From NCBI RefSeq assembly GCF_000315625.1, contig NW_005434553.1:3462-33692 (forward strand): a stretch of DNA of 30,231 bases, read 5' to 3'. The notes below the pieces were generated by a model that saw only the letters and a list, made by a program, of their open reading frames with translations, did not search any database and was not told where the DNA came from. The translations under genes and the position numbers were made by a program. The number at the start of each line of letters is the position of its first letter. Positions within the stretch are counted from its first letter, which is position 1. Of the stretch, positions 1-10,502 are shown piece after piece. Source of the DNA: Guillardia theta CCMP2712. Taxonomy: Eukaryota; Cryptophyceae; Pyrenomonadales; Geminigeraceae.

Positions 1-606
1 CGTGCCGTCTCGTCTCATCTCGTCTTGTCTTGTCTTGTCTCGTCTCGTGCCGTCTCGTCTCGTGCCGTCTCGTCTCGTCTCGTCTCGTCTCCTCTCCTCT
101 CCTCTCGTCTCGTCTCGTCTCCTCTCCTCTCCTCTCGTTGCACCCGTACCGACCTTTTCTACCTGGCTCTGGCCCTTTCTTTCCTCTCCCTCTCTCCCTC
201 CATCCATCTATTCATCCTTCCCTCCCTCTACCCCCCTCTAGTTCAATTGATCCCCTTACCAGGGTCACAGCGGCATCAACAACTCTGACAGATGCGCTAG
301 CATATCAGCTATATCATCAACGTCTTCCCGTGAAGGTATACTGCCGGAGGAAAGAGCGTCGGATAGATGAAGTTCACGGGATCAGGGATGGAGAAAACAG
401 CTGCGAGCAGAGTTGATATTGACAGAGGAGCAGAGTATGCGTTGATTGAGGGAGGGAATGGCATGAGATTCAGAAGCTACAAATAACCTTTAATGTGTCA
501 AAAGTCGATGAATAACAGCCTAGCGTCACTACCGATCCTCCCTCTCAGCCTGTTCTTCCGCTCGCCAAGTTTGTCCTGCTGTGTTTGTTATCACTGAAAA
601 GTTTCT
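1..606. repeat. CGTCT pentanucleotide microsatellite and pyrimidine-rich spacer
   Basis: Positions 1 to about 135 are an imperfect array of CGTCT-type pentamers that shift to CTCCT units. About 160-240 is C/T-rich low complexity. Long reading frames across it on the plus strand encode only Ser/Leu/Val/Arg repeats and are not credible genes. Positions 250-606 hold no gene I can support. The stretch lies just downstream of the minus-strand modular gene that ends at 607, so it probably includes that gene's 3' untranslated region. Confidence 0.8.
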
Positions 607-3600
607 TCACGAGGAAATCGATGCATGATGAAAAGCGCCCAGGAGCTGAAAGCTGCTGTCATGGGGACCCTTCCACTTGACAACTATCTGGTACGGCCCA
701 CCTGGATCCAACGTTAGTGCAACGGCATAGGGAAAGGACATATCTCTTACCGGCATTGAAGAAATCTATCTTTACGTAGTGATATCCCACTGGTAGACGC
801 ACCTGACCGTCGACGGTCCGGATACCATGAAGACCTCCGTTGTTGACAACCAGGTCCCCATTCACATAGACGTTCGAGCCGTCATCGGAGCTAGTCTGGA
901 ACGTGTATGTTCCCTCCGCTCGCACAGCAATGATTCCAGTCCAGATAGCAACGAAGTTTGTCTGGGGAAACGGTGTATCCAATGGTTTCTTTCCGTTTCC
1001 ATAGTTTGAAAAGTCGATTGCAAGCAGAGAGTCCTCCGTGTTCGGTTTGACGTTTTCAACGTAAGCAGGTATCGTCCCGATCCCTTGCGAGAAGTGCCAG
1101 TACCTCCCATGAAAGCCACTCCGGAGGCCCAGGTTGGAAGGGTCCGGTAGCAGCCCTTCTCGATGGCGAATCAGAACCTGGAGGTTGCAAGAAACCGGCT
1201 GGTAGGATGAACCGTAGCTTTTGAGCATGTTCTTGCTGATCAGCTCACCTCGGTTTTGTGAGAACTTGGTGCCGTATGCTGATCCATCGGCGAGAACAAC
1301 CCCGTCAGTCTCCCAGCCGTACATGCTGGCAACGTAGATGCTCTTGGCGTCGTTGATGGCGATCTGCCAGCCATCGGGGATCTGGAGACTACTCTGCTGG
1401 CATGTGGAGTAACAGGTCTTGTCGGGGCAAACCTTACTTCCACCGAGGGTCGCATACTTGAAGCCTTCGAACTCGATGGTGGGGAAGTCAACTTTGTTCG
1501 ATCGCACGATGAGAATCTGTCGGTTGCACGAGTTTGTCCTCACTCTGCCGTAGGAGTCCCTTTGGAGCACGTTGTTGCCGCAGAATTGTCCGCCGCGCGA
1601 CCACCTCCTAGTCCACCAGGAGCTCCCATCTGAGAGGATGACACAATCTGTTTCCCACCAGTGATTGCTGATGATGCTCTTGCTGATCGCGTTGTTCGGT
1701 GCGATCTCCCATCCGTTGGGAACTGACAAGTACCGTGTCTGACACCGCCTTGGGCACTGGTTGCTGGTACCCATCCTTGTCTGACTGAGAGTAGCGTAGT
1801 CCCGATTCTGCAACGAGACTATCCTGTCCGACTTAGCGACAGGGAAGCTCTTGGCAAAGTGGTACGCCGGCACATAGACTTCGCGGTTCTGAGTGTCGGG
1901 GCCCCTGTACCTCACGAGCATCTGAATCCCTCCTCCATTCTGGAAGAACTCAGCCTGTGGGTGCAAGTCAAGGCCGGCGAGAAGGAGAGGAAGGGGGCAA
2001 CCTTGACAAAGTGTACCCCTTGGTTCAGAAAGATGCTTCCCTCCCGCTTGAGAGGTCCGTGCAGACCATCGTTGGCGACAACCTGCCTCCCGTCGACATA
2101 AAGGTTGGACCCGTCGTCTGATTGGGTGTAGAAGGTGTATGTTCCACTCTGCAACTCACGCTCAATCTGGAGTTCCAACAAGGACGAAAGCAGGGATACC
2201 TGCTTGACAATGATCGCCCCGTACCACAGGCCTGCGATGTAGTCGTTTGGCATGTAGCGGTCAACGTCGTAGAACGAGTATCTGTTGTAATCTTGAATGT
2301 ATCGCTGGGTGCCTTCTGCATCCGGGATCCGGGACTGCACACGATTCTTGGGGAAGATGGAGAGAGAAGACCCGAGGTGGTAGATCTGAGTATGGAAACC
2401 CGGCCTCATGCCCAGCTGCTTGGGATTGAGTCCCTCAACGCACTGCAAGAGAGGCCTGGTCAGTGATGAGAAATGCGCAACGGTCTCCGGAACCTGTGGA
2501 GGGACGTCCTTCTTCTTGCAGATGCCTCGGTACTTGAGGTTCTCGCTCGAGGAGATCACGCGCCAGTGGTCTCCTCGATTATTGAAGAATGCGACTGCGT
2601 CCCCCTTCCCCTTGGGCTGGTCTTGGGTGAGGTCCCAGGCTGACTTTAAGTCAGTTGTCATAAAGCATCATAGCATGCTCAAGACCGTAGTAACTGACGG
2701 AGCTGCCGTCGACCCAACGCCAGCGATCCTGCAGTCAACGGCATGAGCTCAACCAAGGACTTTCTTTAGGCCTCGCGACTACCGAGGGGCTCGAGCGATA
2801 CATGCCAATGAAGCAAGGCGTGGTGGAGCAGACAGCAGCGGATGCGGTCATTTCTGTCCACAAATCAGTGGCGTTCATGAACATGCAACATCTCCCACCT
2901 TGTGCGTCATGAATGCTTGCAAGATTGCCAGATCCTTGCTCGCATTTGGCCTTTGCATCCTAACAGCAACACTTAGCCGTGTTCCATTGCAAACTCGTCT
3001 CACCGTCCAAGAGGATGCATCTACGTAGAACCAGTTCACAGGGTTGCTGAATGCAGCATTGACATATCCCGCGTCGCACTTGCAGTCGGTCACTGATTTT
3101 GCATTCAAACTTGAGGTAGTGTGTCCTGGACATCGCTGCAAAGTTGTCAGCAAACAACAAACAAACCGTGAGAGAAGGGAATCATTGGAAAGGATTGACT
3201 GAGGAAGATGAACACCTTTTGAACCCGTTCTCCAGGACAGAAATAGTCTCCAGGACACGATCTGCAGGAGTTCATAGTCCCGACATATCCAGGCCTGAAC
3301 GGAAATTGCTTTCAGCACCGGATGCACTCACAGCTCAGTAGTTCTATACTTGCAAGTACACTGCGGCGATCCGGCTGTACTCTGGGAGTGACTGGGGCAG
3401 GAATACGATGATCCACCGCCTGTCTCGCACAAGTAAGAACATGGGTGACAAGTAGCTCCTTGGCCTGCCTGGACAGTACGATCCGGCGGGGCATCGAGCG
3501 CAGTTCGATCCGAAAGACCCTACAGAGAATAAGGAACAGTTCTGCAAAAAGTGTAGAGAACCGTAGAATCCTGCCGAGCACTTGCAATCCTCGATGGAGG

Positions 3601-6600
3601 AAGACCGGTATGCACTGGTTCCACCCTCAATGACATCGCAAAAGAGAGTTCAGGTCTAACCTGTCGGTGTTGTCTGGGCAGGCAACCTTGTTCTGACCAC
3701 CTGGGCAGAAGGATCCTGCAGCACTTCTCAGCTCCTATCTCCATCTGGGCCTCTTCTCCTCTCCCCCCAACACTGACCTGCTGGGCACGACTGGCACTGG
3801 CCGTTGGTGTTGCGGTAGTAGCCGGGCTTGCACTTGCAGTCGCTCGCGGACGTGCTCAGAGCATCGCTGCCAACCGTCAGCACCTCCCTGACTTGGCCCT
3901 CTCACTCAAGCACCTGCGAGAATGTGTCGGGCAGTAGTTACGTGCTCCGTTGGCTGGGCAGTAGGAGTCCTTCGGACAGGCCGCACACTGAGGTCCCTGC
4001 TGGTATCGAGCTGTCTGAAGGTATCCCGGGCTGCACTGGCAGTCGAGCGGGCTATCGCTGCCGGCTGGGGCCTGGGAGTTGGCTGGGCAGGATGACTTCT
4101 GTGCCCCTCCCGCGCAGAAGAAGCCGGCCGGGCAAGCCTGGCACGAGTTCGCGTCCGCTCCTGTCCCTCCGTCAGCACTCCTGCCCCTGCACAGCCGCAC
4201 GCAGAGGCCTCACCGTAGAAGCCCTTGTTACAGGTGCAGTCTTGTATGGAGGATGATCCGGCGGGACTGCGTGCCGGCAGTCAGACCCCACAGCCCAACC
4301 CTCTCCAGCCTCTTCTATCCAGCTTGAATCTTTCTTTGCTTCTCTCGATCTACCCTGGTGCCTCCCTTTTTCTATTCAACTTGTGCGTATCATGCAGTAC
4401 CTGTTGGAGTTGGACGGGCATTCAGCCTTGTTGCTTCCGCCTGAGCAGTAGGATCCTGCGGATGCTCGCATCAATCTCTTGCCCCTCCTCTCATTCCGGA
4501 CACTGCCGATTCATTCCTCCAACACGTACCACGAGGACAGATCTGGCACTGGCCGTTGGTGTTGCGGTAGTAGCCGGGCTTGCACTTGCAGTCGCTCGCG
4601 GACGTGCTCAGAGCATCGCTGCCAACCGTCAGCACCTCCCTGACTTGGCCCTCTCACTCAAGCACCTGCGAGAATGTGTCGGGCAGTAGTTACGTGCTCC
4701 GTTGGCTGGGCAGTAGGAGTCCTTCGGACAGGCCGCACACTGAGGTCCCTGCTGGTATCGAGCTGTCTGAAGGTATCCCGGGCTGCACTGGCAGTCGAGC
4801 GGGCTATCGCTGCCGGCTGGGGCCTGGGAGTTGGCTGGGCAGGATGACTTCTGTGCCCCTCCCGCGCAGAAGAAGCCGGCCGGGCAAGCCTGGCACGAGT
4901 TCGCGTCCGCTCCTGTCCCTCCGTCAGCACTCCTGCCCCTGCACAGCCGCACGCAGAGGCCTCACCGTAGAAGCCCTTGTTACAGGTGCAGTCTTGTATG
5001 GAGGAAGATCCGGCGGGGCTGCATGCAGAAGGTCAGGACAGTCGCAACTCCTTCAGTGTTCCCCCACTACGCTTTTGACTTCTCTGAGACTGGTCGCTAA
5101 AACCATCTACTCCCTTTTTTTCTCAGATACTCGCAGTATCATCGTCTCTGCACTGCTTTCCTACTTGCACTTATCATACAGACCTGTTGGAGTTGGACGG
5201 GCATTCAGCCTTGTTGCTTCCACCTGAGCAGTACGACCCTGCGGACCTCCAATCAATCTCTTTCCCCTTCTCTTATCATTCAGCTCTCACCAGCTGGGCA
5301 CGTTTGGCACTGCCCGTCGAAGTTGCGGAAGTAGCCAGGCTTGCACTTGCAGTCTTTGGTTGAGATGCTCCCAACGGCGCTGCGGTCGCGCTAATGAGAT
5401 ATGAAGGGGAAGACATCGATTACCTCTGGGTATGTGACGGGCAAGTGGATCGAACCGAAGACCCCGGGCAGTAAGAGTTCACTTGGCATGGCGCACACGT
5501 TGGCCCGACGTCCTTGTTGAAGGAACTCTGCTCGAACCCAGCGCTGCACATGCAGAAAGAAGCCTTGCTGCTTCCGGGCGCACTCTCAGAATCTTGCGGG
5601 CAAGATTGCACGCGTTTGCCGCCAGGACAGAAATATCCAGATGGACACAATATGCACTGGTGCTTGTCATCTTCTGCAATACCAAGACAGTCATGCCCCA
5701 AGAACAGGAGCCTGAGAAGCAAACCATGATATCCTTCATGACAGACACAGTCCTCGATCGAAGAAGATCCAGGATCACTGCAAGTCCACAGTCAAAACCA
5801 TCGTGGAGACCACTGATATCCATTCAATCTCAAGAGCAAGCATCAACACAAAGGACCAAACCTTGATGAATGTGCTGGACACGATGCTTGATGACTTCCA
5901 CCTGAGCAGTACGACCCTGCATTCCACCCATCAGTCTGTCTCCTCCTCCTTGAAGCTTTCCACTCCCTCGCATAGCCTCATTACTAACCTGCTGGGCACG
6001 ACTGGCACTGGCCGTTGGAGTTGAGCACGAAGCCAGCCTCGCACTTGCAGTCGCTCACGGACGTGCTCAGAGCATCGCTGCCAACCATAGACCGTCAGCA
6101 CCTCCCTGACCTTCCCAAGCACTCTCGCACCTATGAGAATGAGCCATACAACCTTGCTTGGGTCCGCCCCCTGGGCAGTAGGAGTCCTTCGGACAGGCCG
6201 CACACTGGGGACCGAGTGAAGCTCCGTTGGATTCAATACGAGAGTCCTCGTAGTATCCAGCGGTGCACTGGCATGCGTCTGGCGAATAGCTCCCAACAGG
6301 AGCCTGGGAGTTGGCTGGGCAGGATGACTTCTGTGCCCCTCCCGCGCAGAAGAAGCCGGCCGGGCAAGCCTGGCACGAGTTCGCGTCCGCTCCTGTCCCT
6401 CCGTCAGCACTCCTGCCCCTGCACAGCCGCACGCAGAGGCCTCACCGTAGAAGCCCTTGTTACAGGTGCAGTCTTGTATGGAGGATGATCCGGCGGGACT
6501 GCGTGCCGGCAGTCAGACCCCACAGCCCAACCCTCTCCAGCCTCTTCTATCCAGCTTGAATCTTTCTTTGCTTCTCTCGATCTACCCTGGTGCCTCCCTT

Positions 6601-8383
6601 TTTCTATTCAACTTGTGCGTATCATGCAGTACCTGTTGGAGTTGGACGGGCATTCAGCCTTGTTGCTTCCGCCTGAGCAGTAGGATCCTGCGGATGCTCG
6701 CATCAGTTTCCTTTTTTTCTACAGCTAATTCCAGGCCTTGACTCTTCATGCTCCCAAAACTCACCAGCTGGGCACGTTTGGCACTGGCCGTTGGAGTTGA
6801 AGAAATAGCCGGGCTTGCACTGGCAGTCCTTGGATGACGTGCTGCCTGGGGGGCTGCTGTACTGATGAGGAATGATTCACAACCACAAGATAGACCAACC
6901 TTTCAGCGTTGTCAACACATTGAAGATTGCTTTCTCCTCCTGGGCAGTATGTGTTGCTGGGACAGAGCACACACACAGGGGGGATGTTCAAGGCCAACGC
7001 CTTGGAAGGCTCGAAGTATCCAGCCTTGCAGGTGCAGTCTTTCGGAGATGTAGACCCGCTCTTGCTCTCAGAATGCTGCGGGCACACCGCAATGCTGTTG
7101 TTTCCGGAGCAGTAGCTTCCAGAGGGGCATACTTGACAATCATCCTGCGTCGTTCCGTGGAAACCGGCCACGCATGCGCACTCGGAAGCGCCCTGAGAGA
7201 CACAATCACTTTGCACAAAGCTAGCAGCGTCAAGAAGCACCTCTGGGCTGTCAGAATGTGCTGGGCATGGGAAAGACTGTTGTCCCCCAGGACAGTACCT
7301 AGAAATCGTCCGTTACATTTCACAATCATTGGCTCAAATGCGATAAATTCACATGGACGCTGCACATTCTTGGCAGCTTTTTCCTTTGTTGTAGTGTGCG
7401 ATTCCGAAGAATCCAGGCGAACAATAGCAATCCGAAGCTGCATACGATCCTTCAAAAGACTGCGAGTTGACCTTTGGTTGCGTCAGCGTTGTTTCACAGG
7501 ATATGGCTCTGGCACAAACCGGGCAATCGTTAGCAAGTCCATCTGACCCTCCTGGACACCACTGGCCCGGAGGGCATTCTTTGCAATCTCCTAATAGTAG
7601 GACATTCAGAAACGTCAAATGAAGAACTTAGATCCAAGACCTGGCTTTCCAAAGTAGCCAGGATCGCAAGGAAGGTTTTTGAGATTATTTCTGCGCAGCA
7701 TGTCAAAAGTGTCGTGTTTGTGCTATCAAGACTCTTTTGCTCACCTGTCAAACACATTGTAGTATGTGCCCTCCCCAAACGTTAGAGGCGTCCCCTGCAT
7801 TCGCTTGTTACTTTACAACCCACCTGCCACTGGAACCTACAGCCTCTGTGTGCGTGTGCCCGGTGAAAACACCTTCCGCAAGGCAGATGTCAGAGGTGAA
7901 GGTGAGACATCCAAGGACTACCTGTAGTCACATCGTCTGGCCCATCATTTGAGAAGTGCGAGATGATAGCTCTTGGCCTCTGCACGACAGCATCGTCAAG
8001 CACCGTCCTCTCTGTTGCGCAAACCTCACCTTGGGAGCCTCCGGGTCTTCCGAGCTCGGCGAGCTCAGGGAAACGAGACTATCGCTTTTATCATGCGCAG
8101 AAATCTACAACCGTGAACTTGCCTGGATCTTAGGGGATCATGCTGCTTCTCGTCTTGTGTAGCAGCAAACAGAATGAGGAGAGCTGACATGCAGTCAGGG
8201 TAATGTTGGTATGCATATGACGACGCCGCACCTAGTCCAATTGATCCCAATGCGACTAAGTATGCAGGTTTCCTGTTAGACAGTCAGTAAATCTTTAGGG
8301 ATGGGGAGACACGAAAATAACCTCAATTTCTCCTTGGACGGAGGTATCTGGACCGCAACATACTTAAGATCGCTTCCAAACAT
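607..8383 (-). CDS. Modular GCC2/GCC3 + C-type lectin + PA14 protein, about 39 exons
   Basis: This is a probable secreted or surface-anchored carbohydrate-binding multidomain protein, with no known orthologue recognised. Exons from 7979 to 607 join in frame into about 1,733 residues, and every phase matches. The larger exons are 7359-7590, 6900-7298, 6131-6392, 5424-5673, 4666-4912, 3914-4160, 2200-2639 and 751-1954; the last is 607-701. Introns are mostly 42-60 nt. In order the protein has many cysteine modules of the CxxCPxGxYCxGG type (GCC2/GCC3, ephrin-receptor-like), a C-type lectin domain, PA14, two W-E-T-D repeats and PA14. The N-terminus is less sure. ATG at 8383 opens an exon (8322-8383) that splices across an intron (8273-8321) into a hydrophobic stretch (YLVALGSIGLGAASSYAY), which could be a signal anchor. 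The joins between about 8030 and 8230 are unresolved. No C-terminal membrane segment is visible. Ligand and role are unknown. Lectin plus PA14 suggests glycan binding, for example in adhesion, recognition or feeding. Confidence 0.82.
630..1116 (-). other. Second PA14 domain of the modular gene
   Basis: The domain contains GFHGRYWHFSQGIG, FVAIWTGIIAVRAEGTYTF, TSSDDGSNVYVNGDLVVNN and GYHYVKIDFFNAG. The 49-nt intron 702-750 then joins FFNAG to GPYQIVVKWKGP, restoring the last PA14 strand. Without this splice the frame runs into unrelated sequence and a stop near 659. The protein ends at TGA 607-609, eleven residues after FQLL. Confidence 0.9.
1156..1822 (-). other. Two copies of an unrecognised repeat with a W-E-T-D...DGS core
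   Basis: Between the PA14 domains lie two related units of about 105 residues. Unit 1 contains PNGWEIAPNNAISKSIIS, WWETDCVILSDGSSW and CNRQILIVRSN. Unit 2 contains PDGWQIAINDAKSIYVAS, GWETDGVVLADGSAYGT and CNLQVLIRHREG. Each has a few conserved cysteines. I cannot assign a named domain family. The position next to PA14 suggests an extracellular fold. Both units are in one uninterrupted exon (751-1954). Confidence 0.75.
1846..2406 (-). other. First PA14 domain of the modular gene
   Basis: The domain runs from about GFHTQIYHL to the MLVRYRGPD strand and is interrupted by introns 2149-2199 and 1955-2001. Diagnostic PA14 segments are SGTYTFYTQSDDGSNLYVDG, VANDGLHG and, across the second splice, HFVK joined to AEFFQNGGG. 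PA14 is a beta-barrel domain, many members of which bind glycans. The DDGSNLYVDG loop is intact, as in calcium-dependent carbohydrate-binding members. Confidence 0.9.
2509..3060 (-). other. C-type lectin domain of the modular gene (five exons)
   Basis: The domain is spread over exons 3004-3135 (end), 2899-2959, 2783-2853, 2686-2728 and the start of 2200-2639. Spliced, it shows lectin hallmarks: SSWTDAKAKC and GNLASIHDAQ at the N-terminal helix, CFIGMY, RWRWVDGSSVSYYAW in the middle, then QPKGKGDAVAFF and LKYRGICKK at the C-terminal strand. The usual calcium/sugar triplets (EPN or QPD, then WND) are not preserved: QPK replaces QPD and DHWRV stands where WND would be. Classical calcium-dependent sugar binding is therefore doubtful. 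It lies between cysteine modules and the first PA14 domain. Confidence 0.85.
3350..3866 (-). repeat. Degenerate fifth cassette with a split, shortened last exon
   Basis: Exons 3778-3866 (89 nt), 3661-3715 (55) and 3562-3614 (53) match the cassette lengths and phases exactly. The expected exon of about 247 nt is replaced by two short exons, 3475-3519 (45) and 3350-3419 (70), with a 55-nt intron between them. Together they supply only 115 nt, so about one cysteine module is missing. The next exon, 3216-3294, adds another CRSCPGDYFCPG module before the lectin region. The 45-nt exon ends in the middle of SYC, giving SYCGGSSYSCPSHSQ after splicing. Confidence 0.75.
3791..4253 (-). repeat. 463-bp exact repeat, copy A (copy B at 4543-5005)
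   Basis: Read by eye, 3791-4253 and 4543-5005 are identical base for base at an offset of 752. The match covers parts of the 89-nt exon, the whole 247-nt exon and the introns between. It breaks at 4254/5006 (GGAGGATGATCC against GGAGGAAGATCC). Identity through introns implies very recent duplication, gene conversion or an assembly duplicate. Confidence 0.9.
3914..6856 (-). repeat. Four tandem copies of a four-exon cassette inside the modular gene
   Basis: The cysteine-module region is built from a repeated set of four exons. Copy 1 is 6765-6856, 6633-6687, 6446-6498 and 6131-6392 (92/55/53/262 nt). Copy 2 is 5989-6077, 5862-5916, 5725-5777 and 5424-5673 (89/55/53/250). Copy 3 is 5291-5379, 5184-5238, 4966-5018 and 4666-4912 (89/55/53/247). 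Copy 4 is 4530-4618, 4401-4455, 4214-4266 and 3914-4160 (89/55/53/247). Each unit begins and ends in phase 2, so it can be multiplied without breaking the frame, adding about 148 residues and about three cysteine modules. The genomic period is about 700-780 bp. A shortened fifth copy follows (3350-3866). Confidence 0.88.
4070..4473 (-). repeat. 404-bp exact repeat, copy A (copy B at 6302-6705)
   Basis: 4070-4473 and 6302-6705 are identical at an offset of 2232, including a complete 134-nt intron (4267-4400 = 6499-6632) and a 53-nt intron. This block overlaps the other exact repeat over 4070-4253, so that part occurs three times in the gene (also 4822-5005). The flanks of each copy differ clearly, so this is patchwork homogenisation and not a simple whole-unit duplication. 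Confidence 0.9.
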
Positions 8384-9780
8384 GCTGTTGCACACGTGAA
8401 TCAGTGCATTCTTAGCATGTGCGACTTGATCAGAGCATTCCATGCAGCTTTCCCCTCCCTTCCACAAACTCCATTTCTCTCTCTGTTTGACGCGCGCATG
8501 CTGCTGCGTACTTCCCCCCCCGGGGCTCTGCATGCCTGCCGCTGTTGCGCTATTTCGGGCAACAGCCTGGTCTACCGTCACTCAACCACCCCTACCCACT
8601 GACCGACTGCCGTTTGCACCCCACGAGGAATTCTCCTGGACCCACCCCTCCGTAAAGCCTAGGCTAGGGGGACCAACTCACTACCCCAACCCAAGTCACC
8701 CCATCATGTGGGGTAGTGCGACACAAGGTGGGGTGCAGTAGGATTAGAATGGTAGGGTCATAAGGCTGAAAAGGCGGGGTACTGATGGGGCCCCTACTGC
8801 TTCCAACATGTCGATAGGGTGGCTTTCAACCAACAGGGTGGGGGTACTCAAAGGGGTGGGTCATTTGCTATGAAAAGGAGGGGTCAGTTTATTCTATTTG
8901 CGGCGGGTCATCACACTGGTGCCCAACGATTTTCGACAAGTCAGGACTCTGGGGCGCGCTCAGCTGCTTCGCCCCGCCAGGGATGGCAGAGCCATGGAGA
9001 TGCTCGTGGAACTGAGTAGCACATGATGGCGTCGAAGCCGGGCCGGTGAGGTCTGTTGGAAGAAGCATGCTCAATGCCTCATCCTTCTTCATCGTCAGAG
9101 ACGGGAAAGAGTTGAACTGCGCAGATAGCTGGGAACAACCCCTCTGAAGCACCTTTGAGGAAGGTCAAGGACGAGTATGTGAATCATGGTTTGCGACGAT
9201 CTACGTCAAGTGCTGGAGCGAAGACCTAGATCCCTCCAACAGGTCTGAGAAAGTGTAAGGGTGTGAGAATGGGAAGGAAACCCTTGGGATTTTTCTCGAG
9301 GTTGTAAATCGAGACACGGAATCAGCTTCTCAGTTGATAACATCGAGTAGTTAGGACCCGAAATTTTACGGGTTGCAGATGTCAGAGTGAATGGTTAAGG
9401 CACTCCCATTGAAAATGTAGTGTAGGAATTATGTTTGTTAGCGAATAAGCCCCGTGAAGGATCGAGTCATAACAGGGACGAAGGATCATTGGCAGTCACC
9501 TGGGCCTGTCTTAAGTGATACGGGATCGGGGTCAGCGATGGTAGAGCTGTTGTCAAATGCTGACGGTAAAACTCTTTCGATTGCCAGGGTCCATAGACGA
9601 ATACTTCTGTTTCATCGAACCTGGTAGAGTGCCTCGCTAGGTTCCAGGCTTCAATGATTCAATGAAAAAACTTTGCAATCCTTCAGTATCAACGGATACC
9701 TAAGTACTGTATCTCCTAGTTTGCCTTTGAATCATGCACTGCGGCAATCGTTCCGTGTCGCCTGGTGCCATGATTGAGCC
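8384..9780. other. Spacer upstream of the modular gene, no gene seen
   Basis: No exon chain with family support was found. A perfect 10-bp inverted repeat lies at 8679-8688 and 8709-8718 (CACTACCCCA / TGGGGTAGTG, 20-nt loop). The strand bias switches from C-rich to G-rich around it (about 8580-8900). An in-frame extension upstream of 8383 reaches 8581 but looks non-coding. The promoter and 5' untranslated region of the modular gene presumably lie here. Confidence 0.5.
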
Positions 9781-10401
9781 ATGGTCACAGCCAGACGGTC
9801 ACGGGGTCGTCCTCGCACCACCGTGATCGGACTGACAGCGAGTCTGCCAGTCCATCACCTGTCATGGCCGCCCGGCGGCAATGATCCCGGCGATCAGTGG
9901 CCTGTGCCGTGTGCCGCGGCAGGAAGATGCAAGCCTAGCAGTAACAAGGCGGCGGGGCATTCGCAGATCTGTGACTCCCACCGTCACTCAGTCACTGGCA
10001 GCTGCCGCCCGCGCATCATGAGTCGGATTCCGAGTCAATGATTCCGACTGGCAGTGTCGCTGTTGGTGAAAGTATCGGATGATCCGATGATCGCCGCCGG
10101 AGCCTAGTGACCGTGCCACGCCGCCCCGTCATACTAGGCCGCTAATAAGCCTTGAAGCGGCTGCCAGGAGCCTGATCGGACCGTACAGGCGGGGGGCTGT
10201 ACAGGCCCGGCCCGACGGTCCGATCCGATCGTACCGTAGTACGGTCCGGTCGGCCGGGCGGACCGTCGGACCGCGCCGCACGGGCCCCACGGGCCAGCCT
10301 GGTTCAATGGTTTTCAAGCATGGCATCATGAGTACCACGGTGATCGGACTGAGATTGATTCCCGCCGCCGGGCACGGGGAAGGGGGGGGGGGGGGGGGGG
10401 G
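9780..10401. repeat. GC-rich repeat island 1 ending in poly-G
   Basis: This block is rich in CCGG, GGACCGTC and GTACGG words. The word GTGATCGGACTGA occurs near 9822 and again near 10339. Short palindromes occur, for example ATCGGATGATCCGAT near 10075. A run of 20 G (10382-10401) leads directly into the assembly gap. Composition and vocabulary match islands at 14220-14530 and 24530-25215. No protein with support is encoded. Confidence 0.65.
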
Positions 10402-10501
10402 NNNNNNNNNNNNNNNNNNNNNNNNNNNNNNNNNNNNNNNNNNNNNNNNNNNNNNNNNNNNNNNNNNNNNNNNNNNNNNNNNNNNNNNNNNNNNNNNNNN
10501 N
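10402..10501. other. Assembly gap (100 N)
   Basis: One hundred unknown bases, a conventional placeholder length, so the true gap size is unknown. The run of 20 G on its left side suggests sequencing stopped at a homopolymer in GC-rich repeat DNA. The glycosyltransferase on the right is cut by it. Confidence 0.99.
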
Positions 10502-10502
10502 A

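Noticed and set aside
2-416. Overlapping plus-strand frames at the left edge
   Set aside because: They translate the CGTCT/CTCCT repeat into Ser/Leu/Val/Arg runs in all three frames, so they have no gene character.
3828-5227. Long plus-strand frames (for example 4580-5227)
   Set aside because: They are antisense to well-supported minus-strand cysteine-module exons and are duplicated simply because those exons are duplicated.
7801-7922. Plus-strand peptide resembling ATGTYSLCVRVPGE
   Set aside because: It looked protein-like, but the minus strand gives a chain of exons with 46-50 nt introns in cons­istent phase through the same bases.
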